Assembly (NCBI GenBank): GCA_019137255.1 | Contig: WPDH01000557.1 | Coordinates: 1 to 43,183 of the forward strand | Origin: Corinectria fuckeliana | Taxonomy: Eukaryota > Ascomycota > Sordariomycetes > Hypocreales > Nectriaceae | Reading direction: 5' to 3' | DNA: 43,183 nucleotides | Shown here: positions 11,854 through 22,266 of the stretch, piece after piece | How positions within the stretch are numbered: position 1 is the first letter of the stretch | Layout: each line of letters starts with the position of its first letter | Program-made: the position numbers and the translations under genes | The notes under the pieces: generated by a model | What the model was told of the DNA's origin: nothing | Seen by the model: only the letters and a program-made list of their open reading frames with translations | Databases searched by the model: none

Positions 11854-12709
11854 ACAAATCCCGACACCTCGCATTTCATCGCCCTACTGGAGGTCACACC
11901 AACAGAGCGAAATCTCATAATCTGGAACAACGAACCAAAAACATATGCAAAACTCACCACTCTCAAAGATGTGCTGGCACCGTCATTCTACAGGGGGGGC
12001 CTGGTTGGGGCATTAGAGCCTGACGCTCTCTCTATTCTAATGTGACTAGCAAATGTCTGTTATGGCCCCTTTTTATGCGTGTTTATATGGCGTCCCGGCG
12101 GTTTTTACAGCAGGCAGGCAGGCCATGGTAGGGCCAGGCAGGCAGACGATTTGGCTTCGATTGAGGAAGCCCATGTATGAAAGCTTTATACGTTAGCGAA
12201 TCGAAGAATGAGTGGTTCAATATCACGACGAGCTTGTTGTGGAGGCTGTGAAACTGTTAGGTAAAACTTTGTGAAACCCTGTTACTCTGTGAAACTGCTG
12301 TGAACAAAGCGTTTCAATGTATCAACTGCCGTTTATGAGGATTGCTCACTTTTGTTCTTACCGATTCCATGTTTTGGAGTTGTATGAGTAATGAATCACT
12401 TCAAAGACACCTCACCTATTCGACTTTGACGCCTCCACCTAGGAATCGTCGAATGATTTGGGGTGCCTCAGGCCGATCTACAATGGTGTGATTGTCTCTT
12501 CTAAAGCCCAAGACAATTATAATCTTGACCTACACCGCTACAGGCGTTGAGCTTGGAAGGCAGACACGTCAACGAACAGCCCATCGAGGTGCGGGCAGCG
12601 ATACCCAATAGCTTCGACCATATGCTTCTTATGATGCGCTTGCCAGCTGTCAGTGCTCCTGCTTCGAGGAAGCACACGCTTCGGCTATCTTGGGAAATCC
12701 TTTTGAATT

Positions 12710-12744
12710 GGGGGGGGGGGGGGGGGGGGGGGATNNGGGGGGGG
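12710..12744 (+). repeat. Poly-G tract interrupted by ambiguous bases
   Basis: A run of more than 20 G, then AT, two Ns (12735-12736) and eight more G. The Ns mark unresolved sequence, so the tract length is unreliable. A run of this kind could form a G-quadruplex or could simply be a sequencing or assembly stop. Confidence 0.8.
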
Positions 12745-14844
12745 TTAAGTTTGTAGATGCAGGTAGCATTCTTGAGCGTGAAGCAATGCTCGCGTTTAAA
12801 CAAGCCTGGCTAGCTTTATATCATGATGCGGTAAGAGGTTTGAAAGCGTGCTAGGATTGGCAATCTGGCAGCATTTCGAGCACGCCAGCTTCAGATTGTT
12901 TTGCGGGTGTCATGAAGACCCATGCCGGCATATGGGGTGATCAACAAGCATTCGGGGTACGTACCCGGGAAGGGCAGGGCATTTACGATCCGGAGGTTGA
13001 CGTCGTACGGCGTCGACTGACAACGGCCGAGCGTCTTGGATGTGGAAAAGGGGCGCCTTTCTTTTTTTATACCAAGGACAGACGTCCTCCTATTATTACC
13101 CAACTCGCAACAAGGCACGGCGATGTCCAAGCTTCTGGAGTCGGAAGCTGAACCTGGAGAGAAAGCCCCTTCTTTGTACAGGCCCAGTCCCGGGCCGTTG
13201 GCTGGATACGCCGGCCCCACCATCGGAACGGCCCAGCCGGGGGGGCGGGCGTGGGGGATAAGCCGCCGGGGGTGTCATGGCGCCTCGGCGTTCGGTGTGG
13301 TGTGCCAAGTACTTCGCAACGGTGCAGGTAAAGGCACTACACGTGTTGTCTTACTACAAAGTACTTAGGTAGCTATGAAGGGGCCCGAGACGAGTCCCTC
13401 AGCCAGTAGGCTTACGTCGTAGGTCTCTCACCGTGGACTACAATGGTAGGTGCGTCTTATTTCGAGGTACGCAGTACGGAGTAAGGATACCACATTCATT
13501 CTCTTTGAGCGTGTGCTGGCTGGTTCGTTCACCCTTTGCTTGGTGACAAGGACAAGCACTCTTAAACACGCTGGTAGGACCTATATGTCGCCGTCTTGAA
13601 CAACCCGCCTTTCAGATCCTCTTCTTCTCTTTCCGTTCTGCGACACCGCCCTTCTAGAGTACTACTATGTACGAGCGATTCCCGGGATTGCAAGCAAAAG
13701 GGATGTCCCCTGCAGACATCCCAGTGAAACCCCCGTCCTCGGATCATTGCTCACTGGGCTTAGCTCAGTCCCCGAATGCCGGGCAGAGACAGGTAGGTAG
13801 GTACGTAGGCTATGTATTCACCTCATGTGAACCAGCGCTTGTTTAGCGGCCGTTGGTGAGGCTCTCGTCGATTCTGCACTCCATATTACGACCTAAAGTA
13901 GTAGGAATTAACCAGACCCAAAGTGCGCTTATCGATTTTAGCTTGCTAGAGGAACAGAGGGACGGCGCAGAGAAACTCGTGGGGCATGGGTTCCGATGAA
14001 TTCCGAGAGGGCCAGGTAGGTAGTATCATATCGTGCAGTTGTGCCTGCGTCGTGCGTTGCGTTGCATCGTGCGGCTGAGAAGGGCTCGATTTGTGGTGAG
14101 ACGACTTGCATGTGTGTGCGCATGCGACTTCCATTTACTATGTACAAGACGCATCGTCGTTCGTTGTCGTCGGTGTGATGCTACATAGTGGTACACCTGA
14201 GGCTGCTAACCCACCGACGGTATCCACTCTCACCACCACACATTTCACGCAGGTCACACCCTCACACCCACCTTTGCAGCCCACTTTACCACGCGCATAA
14301 CACCGCAACGCCCTACTGCCTTTTTCAAAAAAAGGCTGCAAAGCGCAATTAAGCGACGACGGGGAAATCCTGGAGCTGCTCCCCTTTTTTTCTTTTACCC
14401 CGAAGCTCACCCGCAGCCCACCCGCCCCGGACAAGGGCCGACGGCATTTTTCTTGGTCGGTTCCGGTGCAAGACGTCATCGGGCCAGAACCCGACCGGAG
14501 AGCAACAGAGCAGGACCGACTCTGCGCAGCGAGATTCCCACACTGCGCCAGGCACGAGACCAGACGGGCCGTTTGCGCAACCCTTGGTGGCCGCCAAAAC
14601 CCGTCGCCGAGCGCTCCGTCATCACCCCATCGTGGAGGTCCGAGGGAAGCATTGGAAGCCTTTGGAAGCCGGCCAGGGGTTATCGGAAAGCACAAAGTTA
14701 CGGGCTTCGTACGTACGCATCATCACGACACCGTCACGTCGCCCGCCGCTCAACCCACCCCCGGCGCCGTCTCGGGAGTCGTGGCGCCAGACAGAAGAAG
14801 GCTGGGGGGGGTTTCCAGGGTTGCGAGGTTGTGAGGCGGGAAGG

Positions 14845-14874
14845 GTGAGGTGAGGTGAGGTGAGGTGAGGTGAG
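14845..14874 (+). repeat. (GTGAG)6 tandem repeat
   Basis: Six perfect tandem copies of the pentamer GTGAG in the region upstream of the glucokinase gene. Confidence 0.95.
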
Positions 14875-15003
14875 AATGGAAGCACACCTTGTGCAGAGCA
14901 GTCGACGACGCCCCAGACGCCCGGGCCGCCCCAGCTTCTGCGTCTGCGTTTGCGGCGTCTTAGTGGTGAGTTGGAGCCCCCCACCCCGTTTGGTCCATCC
15001 CCA

Positions 15004-15052
15004 AGTCTCCAGTCTCCAGTCTCCAGTCTCCAGTCCCCAGTCCCCAGTCCCC
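15004..15052 (+). repeat. 7-bp minisatellite AGTCTCC/AGTCCCC
   Basis: Seven head-to-tail heptamers: four AGTCTCC followed by three AGTCCCC, then a decayed eighth unit. The switch from one variant block to the other suggests expansion by slippage after a single T/C change. Confidence 0.95.
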
Positions 15053-16019
15053 AGTCTGCCAAACCGTCATCCCGCCTTTCTGCTGCAGTGCGGTCATCCC
15101 CGTTCCTTTGTCCTTGAGGCAATCTTGCATCCATCCGTATCTGCGTTGCCTCATCTGCCGCCATCTCTGGGCTCAGCGTTATTGGGCGTGGCCTGACCGA
15201 GCCTCAGGGTCCCGTCGGGATCAGATCGTTTCACTTTCCCATCCCCCACAATTTGCACTGGTGTTGTTTCTCCAAGGGCAAGCCCGAAAGCACCTCTGGT
15301 GCTCGTGATGCTTGGCAGGGCTCGAGAATCCCAAGAGAAAAAAAGGCCCGCCGCTGTGGTGGCCCAGCTCGGCGTATTAGCGGAGCCCCAAAGACCTACT
15401 CTCCCCCGCATGCGCTCCGTCCGCACCGGGGGCCCCTCAGTGCGACACTTCCATGCTTCCACTTGACTGAAGGCATGGAATCCCATGATGGAATGGTCTG
15501 CTGCACCCGCCGTGTCGGCTTCGGCCAGTGGCCAAGTGGCCGCCGAGCTCAGCGAAGAGCCACCGTTTCCGCGCCGGGCGCCTCTCCAGGGCCTCTCTAG
15601 TCCATGCAAGCATCCATCCATGAGGGGATCCATCTCCCCATGGAACCCCCATAACCTGGAAGCCCAGGCTACTCTCAGCGACCACGCCCCCCTGACGTAC
15701 CCACCATGCCCGCCATTGGATGCCCCCAAGCCACTGACACGGTTTCCCTCAGCTCTTACAGCTTGTGCTCGGCGACGCCAAGCTCCAGTTCAAGTTCTTC
15801 CACGCCCAGCTCCGGTTCCAATTTGAATCGTCTGGCTCTACTTCTTCCTCCTCTTCTACCGCCCCCTCGCATCTTCGTCGCCCTCAATTCTCCCCGTTCT
15901 TCCCCTTCGTCTCCCTCTTCTCGTCGCCTTCACTCGTCATCCTCGACCACCATCTCGATTCCATCTGCCAGCTTCCAGCTTCCTTCCCGGCGACGCCACC
16001 AACCTCGCGACCCCTCACC

Positions 16020-17917
16020 ATGGCCCTCGCCGACGAGACTAACCGTGTCGTCTCCGAGTTCGACTTCACAGATGCCGACTTGAACCGCCATGTGCAGGAG
16101 TTCCTGCACCAAATGCGTATGTGGCCACCTCCCCTCGCAATGAGCGTTTTCACTTGAGGGCATTCTCCATGCCCGCGCTACTTTATTATTTTTACCCCCA
16201 CGTCATAGTTAGTGGCTAAATTCTTATTCTCTCACAGATGAGGGCCTAGAAAAGGAAACCTCAAGTCTTCCCCAGATCCCGACCTACGTCACCGGAGTCC
16301 CCAATGGCACTGAAAAGGTAACCGACGGCAATTGAAAGCTCTTTAACAAACGCGCATTGACTAATACCGTGATTCTTTGCCCAGGGACTTTACTTGGCTG
16401 TTGACTTGGGCGGCACAAATTTCCGCGTGTGCTCTGTTATGCTCAACGGTGACACCACCTTCAACCTGACCTACAACAAGGTCACTATCCCCAAGGAGCT
16501 CATGGTTGCCAAGACGGCCTCAGAACTGTTCTCCTTTCTGGCCAAGCAGGTCGAGCTGTTCCTCCGGGAACACCATGCCGAGCACTTCGACTCCCACGTT
16601 CGCCGCCGCAACACCTACAGCACCCCCTCAGGTTGGCGAGACGAGACCATATTCCGCCTCGGCTTCACCTTCAGCTTCCCTGTCCAGCAGCTTGGCATCA
16701 ACAAGGGTCTGCTGATTCGATGGACCAAGGGCTTCGACATCCAAGACGCCGTCGGCAAGGATGTCTGCGCTCTGCTGCAGACCGAAATCGACAAGCTGCG
16801 TCTCCCCGTCAAGGTCTCCGCTCTAGTCAACGACACTGTGGGAACGCTCATGGCCCGCTCGTACACGTCTACCGGCGAGAGCACTTCCATTCTCGGCGCC
16901 ATCTTCGGCACCGGCACCAACGGCGCCTACATGGAGAAGACGGCCAACATTAAGAAGCCCATCCCGGGCGAGTACGACAACTCCACTGGCGAGATGGTGG
17001 TCAACACCGAATGGGGCTCCTTCGACAACCAGCTCCACGTCTTGCCCTCGACGCCGTGGGACAAGGCATTGGACAAACAGAGTGTGAACCCGGGCTACCA
17101 AATGTTCGAGAAGCGTGTCTCGGGCATGTTCCTGGGCGAGCTTGTGCGACTGGCCGTTGCCGATATGATCAACAACGAGAAGTCCGCGCTCTTCCGGGAC
17201 ATCAACTCTAGCTCCAACGATTGGTCCAGCCCGACCAACATCTCCCCTCAATCTGGTTTCCTCAAGCCTTGGGGCCTGGACAGCGCCATCATGTCAGTGG
17301 CTGCCGCTGACGAAACCCCCGAACTGTCGACCCTACGCCAGGAGCTAGAGAACCTCCTCGAAGTCTACACCCCGTCACTAGAGGATGCGCAGGCTTTTAA
17401 GTCCATCTCTTATGCCGTCGGACGGCGCGCAGCCAGGATGTCGGCTGTGGCGATTGGCGCCATCGCCATCCAGTCCGGCAAGCTAACGGATCCCAAGGCG
17501 GAAGTCATCGACATTGGTGTCGACGGCAGCCTGGTCGAGCACTACCCCTTCTTCCGAGACATGATCTACGAGGCCCTGAGAGCCATTGACGCCATCGGCC
17601 CCAAGGGTGCCGAGAGGATCCGCATTGGTATTGCCAAGGATGGCAGCGGTGTCGGTGCTGCCTTGATTGCACTCGTCGCTGCAAGCAGGGAAAAGCCCGG
17701 TCAGCTGCTCGAGGACCTGCGGTACGAGGCCATCTCGCGGAGGCCAAGCTCAACATTCGGTACGTCTTTCGACGGTCATTCCATCACCGCGTGACCTTTG
17801 CTAACAACTCATCTTGTAGCTGATGATCTCCCCGTCTCACACAAGACGCTGCTGGCCGGCGGTCTCCTCGGCGTCGTCTCGATGGCGGCGCTTTGGGTGA
17901 TTAGCAAGCGTCGTTGA
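16020..17917 (+). CDS. glk1: Glucokinase-type hexokinase with a C-terminal hydrophobic tail
   Basis: ATP-dependent phosphorylation of glucose to glucose-6-phosphate. Exons 16020-16116, 16238-16317, 16385-17759 and 17820-17917 give 549 residues (introns 121, 67 and 60 bp). Seen in order: LAVDLGGTNFRVC (phosphate loop), LGFTFSFPVQQLGINKGLLI (sugar binding), VNDTVGTLMA with catalytic Asp209, FGTGTNGAY, VNTEWGSFDNQ and the C-terminal adenosine motif IGVDGSLVEHYP. The hexokinase fold is complete. The overall match is nearer fungal glucokinases (A. niger GlkA type) than hexokinase I/II. The last exon adds ADDLPVSHKT, a hydrophobic stretch of about 18 residues (LLAGGLLGVVSMAALWVI) and SKRR, which has the form of a tail anchor. 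If the last intron is retained, translation instead ends after GTSFDGHSITA. It is convergent with the acetyltransferase gene downstream. The assignment as glucokinase rather than another hexokinase paralogue is likely but not certain. Confidence 0.92.
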
Positions 17918-18357
17918 AAGGCTTGCACTCTTCTGTCTGCTGGGTTTTGGGTCTGCATTTTTATCTAATCCATGTTGGGGGTCTTGGCGTTTTCGTCTTC
18001 TCTGTACTTGTGCACCGGAAGAGAAAATTTGTATATATGATCAAGGAGGTTATGAAGAGTTACTGTGCAAACGTGCCATTTATTCACAAGTGAGAACAAC
18101 GAATATTGTAGTTACAATATCTTGAGTGTGATGTCTACAAGTTTCCTGACAGTTATGGTGTTGTGTCCCTACTGCCCTACAAAATGGTACATCAGTACAT
18201 CTTTGCTCCCTCTAAGCCCGTCTTATGTCCTACCCAGTTTTACCTGCCTTTCCCATTATAACAATGCCATGTCTTCATGAATGGGGGTTTTCTTCTAAAG
18301 TCTGTAAGTTGTTCGTTGAGCACCTCTTCTACATTGGGGAGTCCGCCCGCTCTCTTC
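17918..18357. other. Convergent 3' intergenic spacer
   Basis: Separates the ends of the glucokinase (+) and acetyltransferase (-) genes. It is A/T-rich with TTTTTATC- and ATATATGA-like stretches suited to polyadenylation on both strands. No gene is seen. Confidence 0.6.
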
Positions 18358-19479
18358 TTATTTTCCAAAAGCCGCAGCTGGGTACGCGCGATCTCGCTTC
18401 TTGCGAACCGTGGAGCTGCTCCTCGAGCTCCCGGCGGATACAGTCTCGCCAGTGCCCACTGGTGGCGGGGCGGAGAGCCGGCCGGTGGCCATGTCCTCGG
18501 GAAGGTCGTTCCATTCGGTACCGGCGCGCTGGTTTTGATAGGACTGGCCCGACACGGAGAGCGGCGGCCGAGTCGGGGCCTTGGGCGGGCCGGACATAGG
18601 AGGCAGGTTGACGATGGCGGCGGTGGTGCTGGGGCCGACGGTGCGCTGGACGACCGAGGACGTCGCGGGCAGGGAGCTTCGGACGGAGGCACCGACGGGC
18701 CGGCGGACGAGCCAGGCGGAGTCGGGACGCAGCTTGAGGTAGTAGCCGCGGATAGGCTGCTCGTCGGGCTTGAAGCCTCGTCCTTGGTACCACTTCAGGC
18801 CCTCCTCGTTCTCCGTCCAGACGTGCGCCGTCACGGCGGTGACCACGATGTCCGGCTTGGCAGCGGCGGCGGCGAGGATATTGTCCAAGGCGGCCGTCAC
18901 CAGCCCCAGGGAGCGGTACGGCGACAGCAGGCACAGCGACTGGATGTAGAGGTGGCTCGGCACGGGCTGCCCGATGGACTCGCGCTCGACCTGGCAGACG
19001 ACGCCGCCGACGACCTTGGGCTCGGCGCCGTCGTGCGCCCAGGCGATGACGCGCGAGAAGGGCCCCGACGTGGCCGGGTCGACGGCGCGCTGGTAGAACT
19101 GGTCCGAGTAGCTGACGGGGAGGAGGAGCGCGTTGATGCGGCGCAGGGCGTTGACGTCGTTGGGAGTGACGAGGCGGATGGAGGCTTCGCGGGGGAGGGT
19201 CGCGGGGAGGGGCGGGATGGCGGTAGGGTTTGGCGGCGGAGTGTCTACATCATCGTCGTCTTCTTCTTCTTCTTCTTCTTCTTCGTATTCGTCATCTGTG
19301 TCTCTTTGTTCCAGTGGCGAGACAGCTTCAGCTGCAGCTGCTGCTGCTGTAGGAGGAGTAGGCGACGTCGGGGCAGAGCAATTGGCAATCCTGGAGGGCG
19401 GCGGAGCGTATTTGGACCCTTTGGGTTGGAAGAAGGACCGGATGGAGAGCTGGGCGGGTTTGGCCGTAGGGAGAGTCAT
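18358..19479 (-). CDS. NAA50-like GNAT N-acetyltransferase with an N-terminal PIP box
   Basis: One exon, 373 residues. Residues about 100-255 match the N-alpha-acetyltransferase 50 (San) fold: IRLVTPNDVNALRRINALLL-PVSYSDQFY (substrate-binding segment), VVGGVVCQVE, HLYIQSLCLLSPYRSLGL (strand 4 and acetyl-CoA loop), HVWTENEEGLKWYQGRGF and GYYLKLRPDSAWLV. Residues 10-17 read QLSIRSFF, an exact Q-x-x-I-x-x-F-F PCNA-interacting motif. Residues about 60-75 are an acidic Glu/Asp run encoded by a (TTC)8 microsatellite on the + strand. The tail after 260 is Ser/Pro-rich and basic near the end (RKKRDR). The acetyl-CoA loop is R-S-L-G-L-V where the family pattern is Q/R-x-x-G-x-G/A, so the last small residue is Val. 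The family would acetylate N-termini of proteins beginning Met-hydrophobic, and San has a known role in sister-chromatid cohesion. Substrate here is inferred. A start further upstream is not needed. Confidence 0.85.
   Translation of the reverse strand: MTLPTAKPAQLSIRSFFQPKGSKYAPPPSRIANCSAPTSPTPPTAAAAAAEAVSPLEQRDTDDEYEEEEEEEEDDDDVDTPPPNPTAIPPLPATLPREASIRLVTPNDVNALRRINALLLPVSYSDQFYQRAVDPATSGPFSRVIAWAHDGAEPKVVGGVVCQVERESIGQPVPSHLYIQSLCLLSPYRSLGLVTAALDNILAAAAAKPDIVVTAVTAHVWTENEEGLKWYQGRGFKPDEQPIRGYYLKLRPDSAWLVRRPVGASVRSSLPATSSVVQRTVGPSTTAAIVNLPPMSGPPKAPTRPPLSVSGQSYQNQRAGTEWNDLPEDMATGRLSAPPPVGTGETVSAGSSRSSSTVRKKRDRAYPAAAFGK
19261..19284. repeat. (TTC)8 microsatellite inside the acetyltransferase CDS
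   Basis: Eight TTC units; on the coding (minus) strand they encode the polyglutamate run near residues 65-73. Length variation would change the acidic linker without shifting the frame. Confidence 0.9.
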
Positions 19480-20967
19480 GATGGATGAACGGATCGGTGT
19501 TCAAGAAGGCTTGGCGGGTTCCTTTCCAGACAGATGACTGCAGGAGAGCAAGCAGGAGACGAGGATGGGAAAAGAAACGAAGGGCGAGGAGCGGGAGGAA
19601 GGGGAGGGGATGGTCTTTGCGATGAGCAATGGAGAATAAAGGTTAGCATTTATGTTTGCGTCGAGGTGCCCCGGTGTGGCACTTGCATGACGGACAGGGC
19701 GATCATTTGGGGGCAGCGCTCAAGGGCGGCCTACCTAGGTAGTTGGAAGGGTGTCTTGTGACTCAGGTTTTCCCGCAAAGGGCAGCACTTTAGGGCTCAC
19801 CCACCCACTGAGATCGGGCTCGTTCACCTACTGAGAGCTCTTCTACAAGGTGGTCTAACTACTGAGAAGCCGACGGTTTCCAGCGGAGGCTTCCATTTCC
19901 ATGACACTCATTGTATCCCCTGGAAGCCAGCCCGGAGGAAAGATCCATTCTATGGAACAGAAAAGTCCAAGAGATCCGCTAGCGTTTCCGCCGGATTGAT
20001 TACCTTAGATAGTTATGGAGCTCTCAGATAGAATGGACGATTTGTTAGTGCACTTCAGGGGGAACCTTAAAGGGGCTTGTCACCCCCCTACGCAATTGGA
20101 AGCTGTTCAGTGGACGGCTCCAGGGATGGACGGAAGGCTGGAGGCTGGATGTACTGTAGGTACCTGGTGCGCTGGCGTGCAGCGGAAGGCGACTTTGGTT
20201 TCTAACTACTAATAGTTTGCTTGAGCGTCCATTGAACGTCGGCACGGATAGAGGCATGAACGGCGGCAGTGAATTACTTACTCACCGGCTGCAATGGGGA
20301 ACAGAGTCAGTCGGAGTCGGAGCAGTGAATGGAGCATTATTAAAGCAGTGGCAACTGAATGGACGGTTCCAGGTTGATTTTCCCTTCCGAGAGCATCCCT
20401 GGACCCGACTCAACTCCGGACGCTGTCGCCGGCGCCCTCCACTGCCTAACTCAACCTAGAACGGGTCGTCCGTCATCTTGCCTCCAAGCTGTCTGTCTGT
20501 CGTTGCTTCCAGCTCAGTGCTCAACTTTCCCCCCAAACTCTCCCCAATCAGACGACGAGCCCGGAGCCTTGCCACTGGCGATTCCCTCACAGCGCAAACA
20601 AACACGCGAGAACGGCCAGAGCGTTTCGGTAGAAGCCTTCTTTTTTTTTTCTAAAAAAAAAAATTTTGGCTTCTTCATTTCTTTCTCACCTGGCCTTCAC
20701 CTTTCTATCACCCGGTTTTCTTGGACAATAATGCTTTGTTAATGAGGAGAGTTTGCAACCTGCGATTCATCTCTCTCTCTCTCTCTTCTCCAGCGCTTGT
20801 CTATCCCCCCCTCCCCCCAGTGGCCGGTATTCCAGGAACCCACACCCCCCCCTCCACCCGGTAGCTACCGCCGTTGCTCCCTCGGCTTCATCACACGATT
20901 TCAGTTACACACCCTCCGCTGAAGAATCCGTCAGCCTTGGGCCGGATTTTTGTTCCCTGGCGACATA
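19480..20967. promoter_or_regulatory. Divergent intergenic region, acetyltransferase / Sgf11-like gene
   Basis: About 1.5 kb between two divergent starts, so it must hold both promoters. It contains a (CT)8 run (20771-20786), poly-T and poly-A tracts around 20640-20665 and several CTCC/CCCC runs just upstream of 20968. No reading frame with recognisable content was found. Confidence 0.5.
20771..20786 (+). repeat. (CT)8 microsatellite
   Basis: Eight CT units in the pyrimidine-rich leader of the Sgf11-like gene. Confidence 0.9.
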
Positions 20968-22266
20968 ATGAATGCGGCCACGGGCAGGGCGGGCGTTGTC
21001 CGTGCTAATGACGACGCGGGCAGCATGGACAAGTTGGTAAGCACATCGTCCTTGCCTTATGGGCGCTTCCTTTTTTTCTGGCCGCTGGGTGCTGGCCGCT
21101 GGCGCGTCCGTGATGGCGCCCGGTGGCCAGGGACGCTCATCTATCGAGCTGTCGCATTGCGCCGTGCTTTTTTCCCTTGCCACGGGCATCATCTGATGGA
21201 TATCTGACCGTTACGGCGTGGACAGGCACATTCCGTTCTCGACGATGTGCTCTACAACATCATTTCCGACCTGTTGATGAAGACGCATCGCGAGGAGAAG
21301 ACGGCCAGGGCGACGACGGCCGCCATCCGAGTCGAAAAGATGGCCACCGATGCCTCGGAGACCTCGACCCCAGACTCCAAACCCGAAGTGCGCATCGAAA
21401 CCGATTCGGCCATTTACGAGGATGGCAGAGTTCTGCTCAAGGGCAACCCTCTCAAGACCACAGCTGAGATCCTCTGCCCCAAGTGCCACCTACCTCGATT
21501 ACTACACCCGACCGACGGCAAGGGCTCCAAGAAGCCCGATCCTAGCATCATCTACTGCAAGAAACACCCCTATATCGATAAGGCCGGCTGCGACATCTAC
21601 GGCCAGAGCTGGGTCGGGCCTGGTCCCGGTCGCGGCAAGAAGAAGAAGGACGTCGAGAAGAACGCCGACTCGCCAGCCCCTGAGCAGCGGCCGCCCAACG
21701 TCCTCTCGTTCCCCTCGGCGACGTGTAGCAAGTGCAAACGCTGTATCCTTGTCACCCGCCTGAATAACCATATGGGCTCGTGCATTGGCAACAGCGGCCG
21801 CAATGCCAGCCGCGCCGCCGCCCAGAAGCTGAGCAACGGCGGCTCCCAAAACGACGGGACGCCGCCGTCGTCCCAAAAGGTCACGCCCACGCCTGCATCT
21901 CGTGCTCCCAGCCCTAAGAAGCGTGACGCTAGCGAGGACGAGGAGGAATCCGAGAGCAGCCATAAGAAGAAGAAGCTTAAGCCTGCCGTGACCAAGAAGG
22001 TCATCCTCAAGACGAAGCCAAGTCTCAAAAAGGACAAGGTCAAGGGCCTATCATCGCTGAGCCAGGAACAAAAGGCCAACTACGACGCCCTCAACTCGGG
22101 CGTAGAAGTGCCCCCTAAGAAGGCCGTCTCCAAGAGCGTCAGCCCGATCAAGAAGCTCAAGGCGGGTAAGCCCTTGCTGAACTCGCCCAAACCCAAGGCC
22201 AAGAACATCCGAGAAGCCGACGGCGAGTCGGAGTCTTCAGGCACGCTCTCCTCACCGCCCCAATAG
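20968..22266 (+). CDS. sgf11: Sgf11-like SAGA deubiquitinase-module protein
   Basis: Exons 20968-21036 and 21226-22266 (189-bp intron, gtaagc...gacag) give 369 residues. An N-terminal amphipathic helix spans about residues 24-45 (AHSVLDDVLYNIISDLLMKT), and a zinc finger C190-x2-C193-x11-H205-x3-C209 (CSKCKRCILVTRLNNHMGSC) follows. This helix-plus-finger order is that of Sgf11, which joins Ubp8 and Sus1 in the SAGA histone H2B deubiquitinating module. Between them, residues 107-145 carry an extra CPKC...YCKKH...GC cysteine/histidine cluster. Residues about 215-369 are a low-complexity, Lys/Ser/Pro-rich tail with several basic KKKK runs suited to nuclear import and DNA or nucleosome contact. 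The protein is much longer than yeast Sgf11 (about 100 residues). Alternative: another SAGA zinc-finger subunit of the ataxin-7/Sgf73 type; the finger spacing favours Sgf11. The second Met in exon 1 (MDKL) is an alternative start. Confidence 0.75.

Larger units (their letters stand above)
11854..16019. other. Long intergenic region between mpg1 and the glucokinase gene
   Basis: About 4.2 kb. It starts with the mpg1 3' region and contains CAGG-rich short repeats (about 12108-12145), a G-run interrupted by two Ns (12710-12744), TACGCAGTACGGAGTA at 13468-13483, a GTGAG minisatellite (14845-14874), an AGTCTCC/AGTCCCC minisatellite (15004-15052) and, from about 15750, a CT-rich leader into the glucokinase ATG. 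Frames of 110-190 codons occur on both strands but have no recognised domain and largely follow GC-rich low-complexity sequence. Confidence 0.5.

Noticed and set aside
14138..14695. 185-codon minus-strand frame
   Set aside because: Lies in the intergenic region upstream of glucokinase, composition-driven, no domain.
18277..19488. 403-codon open frame on the + strand
   Set aside because: Antisense to the NAA50-like gene; low-complexity Gly/Arg/Asp content and a poly-Phe run from the TTC repeat.
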